A DNA stretch of 49,498 nucleotides. It comes from Azospirillum tabaci. Lineage in GTDB: Bacteria > Pseudomonadota > Alphaproteobacteria > Azospirillales > Azospirillaceae. Made by a program: the position numbers and the translations under genes. The notes under the pieces are model-generated. The model saw only the letters and a program-made list of their open reading frames with translations, searched no databases and had not been told where the DNA came from. Positions 41,309 to 49,498 of this stretch are shown piece by piece. The stretch is from assembly GCF_014596085.1 (NCBI RefSeq), contig NZ_JACCJY010000043.1, positions 1-49,498 of the forward strand. The letters run 5' to 3'. Within the stretch, counting starts at the first letter, position 1; every line of letters starts with the position of its first letter.

Positions 41309-42523
41309 ATGACCGAGACGACCAGGACCGAGATGGCCATGACCGAGACGATCCTGGTCATCAACGCCGGTTCCTCCAGCATCAAGTTCCAATTGTTCGA
41401 TGCGGCGGACGGGACGCTGCCGGTGCGTCTCCGCGGCCAGATCGAGGGGATCGGCACGACGCCCCGGCTGGCCGTTCAGGAGAGCAGCCAGGACGGCAAC
41501 GTTCCCTTGCCGGCCGAATCCGGTGACGGGGTTCCCGGCGCGCTGGCGTTCCTCGGCGCGTGGCTGCGGGAGCGGCTGGGTGGCGCCATGCCGGTGGCGG
41601 TCGGGCATCGGGTGGTTCACGGCGGACCGGCCTACGACAGCCATGTGGCGGTGGACGACGCGGTGATCGGGACGCTGGAAACCTATGTTCCGCTCGCCCC
41701 GCTCCACCAGCCGAACAATCTGGCGCCGATCCGGGCGATCCGGAAGCTCTTGCCGGACGTGCTTCAGGTGGCCTGCTTCGACACCGCCTTTCACCGGCAC
41801 CATTCCGAACTGGCCGACCGCTACGCCATCCCGGACGTCCTCCATCGGGAAGGTGTGCGGCGCTACGGCTTTCATGGCTTGAGCTACGAGTACATCGCCG
41901 GGCGCCTGCCGGACCTCGCCCCCGGGATCGCCGGCGGGCGGGTCGTCGTCGCGCATCTCGGCAGCGGGGCCAGCATGTGCGCCATCCAAGACGGGCGCAG
42001 CGTGGACAGCACCATGGGATTCACCGCGCTGGACGGATTGCCGATGGGCACGCGGCCGGGGCAGTTGGACCCCGGCGTGGTCCTGTACCTGATGGACAAG
42101 GGCATGGACGCCCGCGCCATCGAACGGCTGCTTTACCGGGACTGCGGCCTGAAGGGGTTGTCCGGCATCAGCAACGACGTCCGCGACCTGCTGGCCAGCA
42201 CCGACCCGCGCGCCAAGCTCGCGCTGGATTGCTTCGTCTACCGGGCGAGCCTCGCCATCGGGTCGCTGGCCGCCGCCATGGGGGGCATCGACGGACTCGT
42301 GTTCACGGCTGGCATCGGAGAACGGGCGCCGGCCATCCGCAAGGCCATCGCGGAGCGGACGCGCTGGCTCGGCTTCGACCTCGACGAGGCGGCCAACGCC
42401 GCGAACGCGCTGTGCATCACGACACCGGACAGCCGGGTCAAGGGCTGCGTCATCCCGACCGACGAGGAACGGATGATCGCGCTCCACACCCGCGACATCC
42501 TCCGTCGCCACCGCTCCGCGTGA
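41309..42523 (+). CDS. ackA: Acetate kinase
   Basis: 404 residues. Converts acetyl-phosphate and ADP to acetate and ATP, or the reverse. ASKHA-fold signatures: ILVINAGSSSIKFQLF near the start, VGHRVVHGG, FDTAFHRHH, RRYGFHGLSYEY (His/Arg active-site region), HLGSGASMCAI, MGTRPGQLDPG and FTAGIGERAP. The start is ATG 41309 with GAGGT upstream; the 16-base string GCCATGACCGAGACGA recurs 30 bp on, offering an in-frame ATG at 41339 that matches the usual N-terminus but has a poorer ribosome site. Operon with pta. Confidence 0.95.
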   Translation: MTETTRTEMAMTETILVINAGSSSIKFQLFDAADGTLPVRLRGQIEGIGTTPRLAVQESSQDGNVPLPAESGDGVPGALAFLGAWLRERLGGAMPVAVGHRVVHGGPAYDSHVAVDDAVIGTLETYVPLAPLHQPNNLAPIRAIRKLLPDVLQVACFDTAFHRHHSELADRYAIPDVLHREGVRRYGFHGLSYEYIAGRLPDLAPGIAGGRVVVAHLGSGASMCAIQDGRSVDSTMGFTALDGLPMGTRPGQLDPGVVLYLMDKGMDARAIERLLYRDCGLKGLSGISNDVRDLLASTDPRAKLALDCFVYRASLAIGSLAAAMGGIDGLVFTAGIGERAPAIRKAIAERTRWLGFDLDEAANAANALCITTPDSRVKGCVIPTDEERMIALHTRDILRRHRSA

Positions 42524-42552
42524 CACGGTCCCGAGAAGGAGAGAGAGGCGCC

Positions 42553-43650
42553 ATGTCTTGGTCATCCGGGGTTGGGTCATCCAGATCGGCAATCGTCGCC
42601 GGCCTCCTGCTTCTCGGCTGCGAGCAGCCGGCGCCGCCACCGGCCGAGGCGACGCTGATCCGCGCGCTGCCGGTGCAGGTGAGCCAGTTCGACCGCACCG
42701 CCGCGCTGACCGGTGAAATCCAGGCCCGCCACGAGAGCAACCTCGGCTTCCGCGTCAGCGGCAAGGTGGTCGAACGGCTGGTGGACGTCGGTCAGACGGT
42801 CACGTCCGGACAGCTGTTGGCGCGGCTGGACAACCAGGACCAGACCAACGCCGTGAGGTCCGCCGAATCCGACGTCGCGGCGGCGCAGGCCGCCGTCGAG
42901 CAGAGCCGGACGCAGGAGGAGCGCCAGCGCTCGCTGCTCGCCAACGGCTTCACCACCCGGGTCCAGTACGACAACGCCCAGAAGCGCTTCCAGCAGGCGC
43001 AGGCCGAGCTGAACTCCGCCGAGGCACAGCTGGGCTCGGCCCGGGACACGCTGTCCTACACCGAACTGCGGGCCGACCGCGACGGAGTCATCACGGCGAA
43101 GGCGGCGGAGCCCGGCCAAGTGGTCGCCGTCGGCCAGACGGTGCTGCGGCTGGCCGACCCGAATGAGCGGGAGGCGGTCTTCCAGGTGCCGGGCGCCAGC
43201 ATCCGGCTGGAAGGACGGGAGGGCCTGCCGCCGGTCGAGGTGCGGCTCGTCAACGATGCGAAGATCGTCACCGAGGGCACGATCCGCGAGGTGTCTCCGG
43301 GAGTCGATCCGGTGACCCGGACCTACACCGTGAAGGTCTCCCTGCCCAACGCCCCCGACGCCTTCCTGCTCGGCTCGTCCGTCGTCGGGCGGGCCAAGCT
43401 GCCGGCGCGGCCGGTGGTCAATCTGCCATCCTCGGCCCTGTTCCAGACGGGGAACGGAGAGCCGGCGGTCTGGGTCGTGGCGCGGCCGGCGGACACGGTG
43501 AGCCTGCGCCCCGTCTCCGTCCTGCAATACGACACCGGCACGGTCACCGTCTCCAGCGGCCTCAACGATGGCGATCTGGTGGTGGTCGGCGGCGTCCAGA
43601 AGCTGCGGCCGGACCAGAAGGTCACCATCAAGCAGGGGAGCGGCGCATGA
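42553..43650 (+). CDS. RND efflux adaptor lipoprotein (membrane fusion protein) 1
   Basis: 365 residues. Lipoprotein signal with LLLLGC (Cys ~23). Periplasmic adaptor layout: LTGEIQARHESNLGFRVSGKVVERLVDVGQTVTSGQLLARLD (first lipoyl half), a coiled-coil hairpin ~95-160 (SAESDVAAAQAAVEQSRTQ...), RADRDGVITAKAAEPGQVVAVGQ (second lipoyl half), then beta-barrel and membrane-proximal domains. Gap of 29 bp after ackA; it overlaps the next adaptor gene by 4 bp. One of two consecutive adaptors for the RND pump. Confidence 0.92.
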   Translation: MSWSSGVGSSRSAIVAGLLLLGCEQPAPPPAEATLIRALPVQVSQFDRTAALTGEIQARHESNLGFRVSGKVVERLVDVGQTVTSGQLLARLDNQDQTNAVRSAESDVAAAQAAVEQSRTQEERQRSLLANGFTTRVQYDNAQKRFQQAQAELNSAEAQLGSARDTLSYTELRADRDGVITAKAAEPGQVVAVGQTVLRLADPNEREAVFQVPGASIRLEGREGLPPVEVRLVNDAKIVTEGTIREVSPGVDPVTRTYTVKVSLPNAPDAFLLGSSVVGRAKLPARPVVNLPSSALFQTGNGEPAVWVVARPADTVSLRPVSVLQYDTGTVTVSSGLNDGDLVVVGGVQKLRPDQKVTIKQGSGA

Positions 43651-44813
43651 CCCGCATCGCGCGACCAACCATGCGGCCCCCAACCATGCGGCGGCCGCCC
43701 GCGAAGCCGCTTCTCGTCGCGCTGCTGGCCCTGGTCCCCGCGCTGGCCGCCTGTCAGCCGCAGGGCGGGCATCACGCCGACGCGGCGCCGGTGATCCGCC
43801 CGGTGCGGACCATCACCGTGGAGCCGGTGACCTTCCGGATGGGCGGCTCCGCCACCGGAACCATCGAGGCGCGGGCCGACGCCGACCTTGGGTTCCGCAT
43901 CGCCGGAAAGCTGATCGAGCGCAAGGTCGACGTGGGCAGTCAGGTCAAGGCCGGCGACGTGCTGGCGCGGCTGGACGACCAGGACCAGCGCAACGCGCTG
44001 CGGACCGCCGAGGCGAACCTCGCCTCCGCCAAGGCCGATCAGGTGCAGGCGCGCAACGAGGAGTTCCGCAAGCGGGAACTGCTGGCCAACGGCAACGCCC
44101 CCCAGGCGCAGTACGACGCGGCGCTGCTGGCGATGCGCACCGCCGACGCCAAGGTCGTCGCCACGCAGGCGGCGCTGCAATCGGCCCGCGACCGGGTCGG
44201 CTACACGGAGCTGAGGGCGGACCGGGACGGCGTGGTGACCACCGTTGGAGCCGAGCCCGGACAGGTGGTCGAGGCCGGCCAGATGGTGGTGCGCGTCGCC
44301 CAGCCGGAAGAGCGTGAAGCCGTCTTCAACGTCGCCGAAACCGGCATCCGGGCGGCCCCGAAGGACCCGGTGATCGACGTCTCGCTGGCCGGCGCACCGG
44401 ACATCGTGGCGGTGGGCCGCGTCCGCGAGATCTCGCCCCAGGCCGATCCCGTCACCCGGACCCACACCGTCCGGATCGCGCTGGACAACCCGCCCGACGC
44501 CCTGCGCCTCGGCGCGACCGTCGTCGGGCGCCTGAAGCAGCCGCCCGCCCCGGTGGTCGAGCTGCCTAGAACGGCGCTGTTCGAGGAGGCGGGGCGGAGC
44601 TTCGTCTGGCTCGTCGACCCGAAGGCCCAGATCGTCCGGCGCCAGCCGGTCGTGATCCGGCCCAGGGACGGCGCCAGGGACACCGATGGCCCGGTCATCG
44701 TCACCGAGGGCCTGACCCGCGGCGACGTCGTGGTCACCGCCGGGGTGCACAGCCTGACCGAAGGCCAGCGGGTCCGGTTCAACCAGAAAATCGAAACGGC
44801 GGCGGCACCATGA
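43647..44813 (+). CDS. RND efflux adaptor lipoprotein (membrane fusion protein) 2
   Basis: 388 residues. Lipobox ALAAC. Same domain order as the preceding adaptor: GTIEARADADLGFRIAGKLIERKVDVGSQVKAGDVLARLDDQ, a coiled coil, YTELRADRDGVVTTVGAEPGQVVEAGQ, then the barrel. The two adaptors are clearly related and probably arose by duplication. Start overlaps the previous stop and its stop overlaps the pump start. Two different adaptors per RND pump are known in some systems, where a hetero-hexamer is assembled. Confidence 0.93.
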   Translation: MTRIARPTMRPPTMRRPPAKPLLVALLALVPALAACQPQGGHHADAAPVIRPVRTITVEPVTFRMGGSATGTIEARADADLGFRIAGKLIERKVDVGSQVKAGDVLARLDDQDQRNALRTAEANLASAKADQVQARNEEFRKRELLANGNAPQAQYDAALLAMRTADAKVVATQAALQSARDRVGYTELRADRDGVVTTVGAEPGQVVEAGQMVVRVAQPEEREAVFNVAETGIRAAPKDPVIDVSLAGAPDIVAVGRVREISPQADPVTRTHTVRIALDNPPDALRLGATVVGRLKQPPAPVVELPRTALFEEAGRSFVWLVDPKAQIVRRQPVVIRPRDGARDTDGPVIVTEGLTRGDVVVTAGVHSLTEGQRVRFNQKIETAAAP

Positions 44814-47800
44814 CCGGCTTCAATCTCTCCGAGTGGGCTCTGCGCCACCGCTCCTTCGTCTGGTACCTGATCATCTCGCTGACGCTGGCGGGCGGCATGG
44901 CCTACATGCGCCTCGGCCGCGAGGAGGACCCGGCCTTCACGATCAAGACCATGGTGGTCCAGGCGAACTGGCCCGGCGCCACCATCGAAGACACCATGAA
45001 GCTGGTGACCGACCCGATCGAGAAGAAGCTGGAGGAGATCCCCTATCTCGACTACGTCAAGAGCTACACCAAGCCCGGCATCTCGGTCGTCTACGTCAAC
45101 CTGAAGGACTACACGCCGGCCGAGGCGGTGCCCGACCTGTGGTATCAGGTCCGCAAGAAGATCGCCGACATGAAGTCCACCCTGCCGCAGGGCGTGCAGG
45201 GACCGGCCTTCAACGACGAGTTCGGCGACACCTTCGGCACCGTCTTCGCCTTCACCGCCGATGGCTTCAGCTACCGCGAGCTGAAGGACTATGCGGAGAC
45301 CGCGCGGGCCGATCTGATGCGCGTGCCGGACGTCGGCAAGATCCAATTCGTCGGTGTCCAGAACGAGCGGATCTACCTCGACTTCTCCACACGCAAGCTG
45401 GCGGCGATGGGAATCGACCGTGAGGACGTCATCGCCGAGCTTCAGGCGCAGAACGCCGTGGCCCCGGCCGGCGTGGTGCAGGCGGGCGACGAGAAGATCT
45501 CGGTCCGGGTCAGCGGCGCCTTCACGTCGGAGGACAGCCTGCGCGCCATCAGCCTGCGCGCCAACGACAAGTTCTACCGTCTGGCCGATCTGGCGGACAT
45601 CCGGCGCGGCTACGCCGACCCGCCGTCGCCGCTGTTCCGCTACAACGGGGAGCCGGCCATCGGGATGATCATCTCCATGGCGGCCGGCGGCAACGTGCTG
45701 ACGTTCGGCGAGGGCATCCGCGAGCGGATGCGGCAGGTCGAGGCGAACCTGCCGGTCGGCATCGGCGTCCACCTCGTCGCCAACCAGTCGGTGGTGGTGG
45801 AGGAGTCGGTCGCCGGCTTCACCAAGGCGCTGAAGGAGGCCGTCGTCATCGTCCTGGTGGTCAGCTTCATCAGCCTGGGCCTGCGCGCCGGGCTGGTGGT
45901 GGCGACCTCCATCCCGCTGGTGCTGGGCATGACCTTCATCGGCATGGAGTTCTACGATATCACGCTCCAGCGCATCTCGCTGGGCGCGCTGATCATCGCG
46001 CTCGGCCTGCTGGTGGACGACGCCATGATCACCGTGGAGATGATGATCACCAAGCTGGAGGAGGGCTTCAGCCTGGATAAGGCGGCGACCTTCGCCTACA
46101 CCTCCACGGCCTTTCCCATGCTGACCGGCACGCTGATCACCGTGGCCGGCTTCATCCCCATCGGCTTCGCCCAGGGCGGTGCGGCGGAATACTGCTTCAC
46201 GCTGTTCGCCGTGGTGGCGATGGCGCTGCTGTTCTCCTGGATCGTGGCGGTCCTGTTCGCGCCCCTCATCGGGGTGAACGTGCTGCCCAAGACCATGAAG
46301 GCGAAGCATGGCAGCGAACCGGGGCGCCTGATGCGGATGTTCCGGGGCAGCCTGCGCCTGGCCATGCGGGCGCGCTATCTGGTGATCGTCGCCACGCTGC
46401 TGCTGTTCGGCCTGTCGGTCTTCGGCCTGCGCTTCGTCCAGCAGCAGTTCTTCCCCGCCTCCGACCGCCCGGAACTGCTGGTCAACCTGACCTTGCCGCA
46501 GACGGCCTCGATCCGGGCGACCGAGGAGGTGGTGGACCGTTTCGAGAAGGTGCTGGCGGCCGACCCCGACGTCGAGCGGTGGAGCTTCTACGTCGGCCAG
46601 GGCGCCGTGCGCTTCTACCTGCCGCTCGACGTGCAGCTGGCCAACGACTACTTCGCCCAGGCCGTGGTGGTGACCAAGGGCTACAAGGTCCGCGAGGCCG
46701 TCCGCGCCCGGCTGGAGAAGGTGCTGAACGAGAACTTCTCCGATCTGAACACACGGGTCAGCCCGCTGGAGATGGGGCCGCCGGTCGGCTGGCCGATCCA
46801 GTACCGCGTCTCCGGTCCCGACGTGGGAGAGGTGCGGGCCATCGCCGCGCGGATGGCCGACACCATCGGCACCAACCCCTACACGCTGCTGGTCAACTAC
46901 GACTGGAACGAGCCGTCGAAGGTGGTGCGGGTCGATGTGGACCAGGACAAGGCACGCCTGCTGGGGATCAGCTCCAAGTCGCTCAACCAGGCGCTGAACG
47001 CCACGGTGTCGGGCGCCGCCTTCACGCAGGTGCGCGACGACATCTACCTGATCGACGTGGTGGCCCAGGCGACCAACGCGGAGCGCAGCTCGATCGAGAC
47101 GCTGCGCAACCTCCAGATCGCCATTCCCGACGGCCGCACCGTGCCGCTGGGCGAGGTCGCGACCATGCGCTACGACTTGGAGCAGCCGGTGGTCTGGCGG
47201 CGGACGCGCCTGCCCACCATCACCGTCCAGGCCGATCTGGTCCCCCCGTTGCAGGCCGCGACGGTGGTGCAGCAGCTGGCCCCGGCGGTGGACGACCTGC
47301 GGCGCAGCCTGCCGCCCGGCTACACCATCGAAGCGGGCGGCACGGTGGAGAACAGCGCCAAGGGCATGGCCTCGATCACCGCCGTCTTCCCGATCATGAT
47401 CTTCGTCATGCTGACCATCCTCATGGTCCAGCTTCAAAGCTTCCAAAAGCTGTTCCTGGTCATCAGCGTGGCGCCGCTCGGCCTGATCGGCGTCGTTGCG
47501 GCGCTGCTGCCGACCGGCACGCCGCTGGGCTTCGTGGCGATCCTGGGCGTGGTCGCGCTGATCGGCATGATCGTCCGCAACTCGGTCATCATGATCGCCC
47601 AGATCGATGAGCATCTGGAGGCCGGGGAGCATCCCTGGGACGCCGTCATCAACGCCACCATGCACCGCGTGCGGCCGATCCTGCTGACGGCGGCGGCGGC
47701 CAGCCTGGGCATGATCCCCATCGCGCCTGAGGTCTTCTGGGGCCCCATGGCCTACGCGATCATCGGCGGCCTGATCGTGGCGACCCTGCTGACGCTGCTC

Positions 47801-47935
47801 TTCCTGCCGGCGCTCTACGTCGCCTGGTTCCGGATCCGGGAACCGGCGGCGGAGGAACGCGCCAAGCCCCGGTATGACGAAGCCGCCCACCCGCCGGGTC
47901 CGGCGCCGACCAAGGGAGTGACGAGCGGTGTGTGA
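44810..47935 (+). CDS. RND-family inner-membrane efflux pump
   Basis: 1,041 residues, full length for an RND permease with 12 helices and two large periplasmic loops. N-terminus SEWALRHRSFVWYLIISLTLAGGMAYMRLGREEDPAF and QANWPGATIEDTMKLVTDPIE are typical of the HAE1-like subgroup. Helix 4 carries the proton-relay aspartates in LGLLVDDAMI; the C-terminal half has VVALIGMIVRNSVIMI and VRPILLTAAAASLGMIPI. Substrate is unknown. No outer-membrane TolC-type gene is in the window. The stop overlaps the next gene. Confidence 0.95.
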   Translation: MTGFNLSEWALRHRSFVWYLIISLTLAGGMAYMRLGREEDPAFTIKTMVVQANWPGATIEDTMKLVTDPIEKKLEEIPYLDYVKSYTKPGISVVYVNLKDYTPAEAVPDLWYQVRKKIADMKSTLPQGVQGPAFNDEFGDTFGTVFAFTADGFSYRELKDYAETARADLMRVPDVGKIQFVGVQNERIYLDFSTRKLAAMGIDREDVIAELQAQNAVAPAGVVQAGDEKISVRVSGAFTSEDSLRAISLRANDKFYRLADLADIRRGYADPPSPLFRYNGEPAIGMIISMAAGGNVLTFGEGIRERMRQVEANLPVGIGVHLVANQSVVVEESVAGFTKALKEAVVIVLVVSFISLGLRAGLVVATSIPLVLGMTFIGMEFYDITLQRISLGALIIALGLLVDDAMITVEMMITKLEEGFSLDKAATFAYTSTAFPMLTGTLITVAGFIPIGFAQGGAAEYCFTLFAVVAMALLFSWIVAVLFAPLIGVNVLPKTMKAKHGSEPGRLMRMFRGSLRLAMRARYLVIVATLLLFGLSVFGLRFVQQQFFPASDRPELLVNLTLPQTASIRATEEVVDRFEKVLAADPDVERWSFYVGQGAVRFYLPLDVQLANDYFAQAVVVTKGYKVREAVRARLEKVLNENFSDLNTRVSPLEMGPPVGWPIQYRVSGPDVGEVRAIAARMADTIGTNPYTLLVNYDWNEPSKVVRVDVDQDKARLLGISSKSLNQALNATVSGAAFTQVRDDIYLIDVVAQATNAERSSIETLRNLQIAIPDGRTVPLGEVATMRYDLEQPVVWRRTRLPTITVQADLVPPLQAATVVQQLAPAVDDLRRSLPPGYTIEAGGTVENSAKGMASITAVFPIMIFVMLTILMVQLQSFQKLFLVISVAPLGLIGVVAALLPTGTPLGFVAILGVVALIGMIVRNSVIMIAQIDEHLEAGEHPWDAVINATMHRVRPILLTAAAASLGMIPIAPEVFWGPMAYAIIGGLIVATLLTLLFLPALYVAWFRIREPAAEERAKPRYDEAAHPPGPAPTKGVTSGV

Positions 47936-49498
47936 CCACCCGTCGTTCCGCTCCCTGATGCGCCATGCCGCCGTCGGGCTTCTCCTGTTGGCGCTGGCGA
48001 CCGGCTTGGCCGGTGTGGCGCGGGCGGCATCCGTTGCGCCGTCATCAAACTCCCCGGATAACTCCTCGGCCGACTCCCCGGCGAGCCCCGACGCGCAACT
48101 CGCCACCATGGACGACCGTGGGGTGCGCGAGGCGTTGCGCGCCCGCCTCCAAGCCGACGCCGACGCCAACCGGAACGGACAGCCGCAAGCCGCCGCCACG
48201 ACCGAAACGCCCTTGCAGAGTTATGCCCGCCGGCTGGAGGAGGTCGCCGACACTTACCCCCGCCTGCCCGGCATGCTGGCCGACACGTTTCACCGCCCGA
48301 ACGGCACGCAGCCGGCGATGTCGCCGCTGCGGCTGGGGGTCGCGCTGCTGGTCCTGTTCGCGGCCGGTGGGGGCGCCATGGCCGTCGCCCGGCGGGCGTT
48401 GCGGACCCGGGAAGGCGCCACGCCCCTGCTGCGCCTGACCGCCGGGCTGGCGGAGATGATCGCCTTCACACTGGGCGTGCTGCTGACCTACGTGGCCCTG
48501 AGGCCCGCTCACCCGGCGGCGCCGGTGATCCTGCTGGCGGTGCTGCAATTCGCCCTGACGATCCTGCTGGCCGATCGGCTGCTGGGTGTCGTGACCGCGC
48601 CGGGGATGCCGGAGCGTCGGCCTCTGCCCCTGGACGATGAGGCCGCGCGGGGGCTGCACCGCACGGCGCTGACCACGGTCGTGCTGATGGCCGGCACGCT
48701 GGGTCTGCTCGATCTGCTGCGGGCGCTGGGCATGCCGCGGGACGGCGCCGTCGCGCTGGGGTTGCCGCTGGGAACGCTGCCCTTCGTCTATCTGCTGTGG
48801 ATGATCTGGCGGCATCGCGCCGGGGTGTCGCGGTCGCTGGCGACCCCGCTGAACCTGGACATGCGGGCATTGCCGCTGCTGTCGGCGTTGCCGGCGCTGG
48901 CGACGCTCTATCTGCTCGGACTCTGGGTGACGGTCATCGCCGCGGCGCTGCGGCTGGAGCATGGGACGGGGCTGCGCCTGATGGCGAGCCTGCTGCTGGC
49001 CTTCGGCATGCCCATCGCCGCGCTGCTGTTGACGAGGCCCCTCGCGCGCTTCTACCGCGCGGGCCAGGAGGGCATGGAGGAGAACGCCGGACCGCAGCTC
49101 GTGCGGGTGATGCGGGCCGTCTGGCTGTCCCTTCTGGTGCTGGGCGTCGTCGGCACGGCGATGGTCTGGGGTTTCGATCCGGACCGGAGCGCCGGCCCCG
49201 GCGCGATCCTGCTGCGCGTGCTGTTCAACGTCGCGGTCGTGCTGCTGATCGGCTATGTCGGCTGGGTGCTGATGATCCGGGCCACAGACCGCGCGTTGCG
49301 GGCCACGCAGCGCGAGGGCACGTCCACGCGGGCGCAGCGCATGGCGACGCTGCTGCCGCTGCTGCGCAAGTTCATGCAGGTGGTTCTGGTCGCCATCGTC
49401 GTCATGATCGGGCTGTCCTCGCTGGGCATCGAGATCGGGCCGCTGCTCGCCGGGGCGGGGGTGGTCGGCATCGCCATCGGGCTCGGCGCGCAATCGAC
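47928..49498 (+). CDS. MscS-family mechanosensitive channel, 3' end beyond window
   Basis: 523 codons visible, with no stop before the right edge. The GTG start at 47928 overlaps the pump stop by 8 bp (GTGTGTGA); ATG 47958 is an alternative. Signal peptide (residues ~11-35, HAAVGLLLLALATGLAGVARA), a short periplasmic domain with a Ser/Pro-rich linker, then at least eight hydrophobic helices, and at the end the start of the MscS pore helix: LRKFMQVVLVAIVVMIGLSSLGIEIGPLLAGAGVVGIAIGLGAQ. The large multi-helix N-terminus places it with the long MscK/MscM-like members. It would release solutes upon osmotic downshock. Confidence 0.93.
   Translation, partial: MCDHPSFRSLMRHAAVGLLLLALATGLAGVARAASVAPSSNSPDNSSADSPASPDAQLATMDDRGVREALRARLQADADANRNGQPQAAATTETPLQSYARRLEEVADTYPRLPGMLADTFHRPNGTQPAMSPLRLGVALLVLFAAGGGAMAVARRALRTREGATPLLRLTAGLAEMIAFTLGVLLTYVALRPAHPAAPVILLAVLQFALTILLADRLLGVVTAPGMPERRPLPLDDEAARGLHRTALTTVVLMAGTLGLLDLLRALGMPRDGAVALGLPLGTLPFVYLLWMIWRHRAGVSRSLATPLNLDMRALPLLSALPALATLYLLGLWVTVIAAALRLEHGTGLRLMASLLLAFGMPIAALLLTRPLARFYRAGQEGMEENAGPQLVRVMRAVWLSLLVLGVVGTAMVWGFDPDRSAGPGAILLRVLFNVAVVLLIGYVGWVLMIRATDRALRATQREGTSTRAQRMATLLPLLRKFMQVVLVAIVVMIGLSSLGIEIGPLLAGAGVVGIAIGLGAQS

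Noticed and set aside
37180..41457. A 1,425-codon open frame on the minus strand, and a similar one at 44201-48199
   Set aside because: Antisense to DUF3141/pta and to the RND pump respectively; no recognisable domain, typical of codon bias shadow.

Overview
This is GC-rich DNA that most resembles the Azospirillum/Rhodospirillales branch of the Alphaproteobacteria. The assignment is inferred from protein character: the omega subunit sequence, the PAS-rich histidine kinases, a mixed-linkage-glucan type synthase pair, and the DUF3141/acetate kinase cluster. I see no rRNA, tRNA, CRISPR array, phage gene or replication gene. The mix of respiratory, signalling, exopolysaccharide and stress genes, with remnants of mobile elements, suggests an accessory region such as a chromid, a megaplasmid or a flexible chromosomal segment.

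Layout. 1-3956 (-) is the 5' part of a giant RTX/FG-GAP repeat protein that runs off the left edge. 3957-5507 has no recognisable intact gene but holds a strong minus-strand terminator and one copy of a ~180 bp repeat. 5508-5963 is an orphan rpoZ, followed by an IS110-type transposase relic. 6454-14001 is one tight eight-gene transcription unit: a lanthanide-type PQQ dehydrogenase, a lipoprotein cytochrome c, a full caa3-type oxidase (subunits II, I, III and a small membrane protein), another cytochrome c and a MoxJ/XoxJ-like periplasmic protein. Together these could carry electrons from alcohol to oxygen. 14224-19420 is a signalling block: a hybrid kinase, a NarL-type regulator, a lone receiver protein and a kinase relic with an internal deletion. 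19661-24037 has a Cache-HAMP protein facing a bgsBA-like c-di-GMP-responsive polysaccharide synthase operon.

24306-36607 holds mostly small secreted or envelope proteins, an EF-hand protein, a winged-helix/TPR membrane protein, a YdcH-like protein with a polyphosphate kinase 2, an esterase lipoprotein, a DUF2092 pair, an AadA-like nucleotidyltransferase and a Rap1a-like protein. 37306 to the right edge is a second eight-gene unit: DUF3141 (PhaC-like), a small conserved protein, phosphate acetyltransferase, acetate kinase, two RND adaptor lipoproteins, an RND pump and an MscS channel.

The most interesting non-gene signal is a set of shared intergenic elements in 24.7-37.2 kb: seven exact TACSGTA heptamers plus one TACAGTA, a 58 bp element before both the ppk2 and the DUF3141 operons, and a GTAGCAT/ATGCTAC element before two small secreted-protein genes. 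They suggest a local regulon joining polyphosphate, acetyl-phosphate and envelope functions. A pair of GGGA-loop hairpins in the bgsB leader and three 16 bp tandem repeats between two response-regulator genes are also unexplained.
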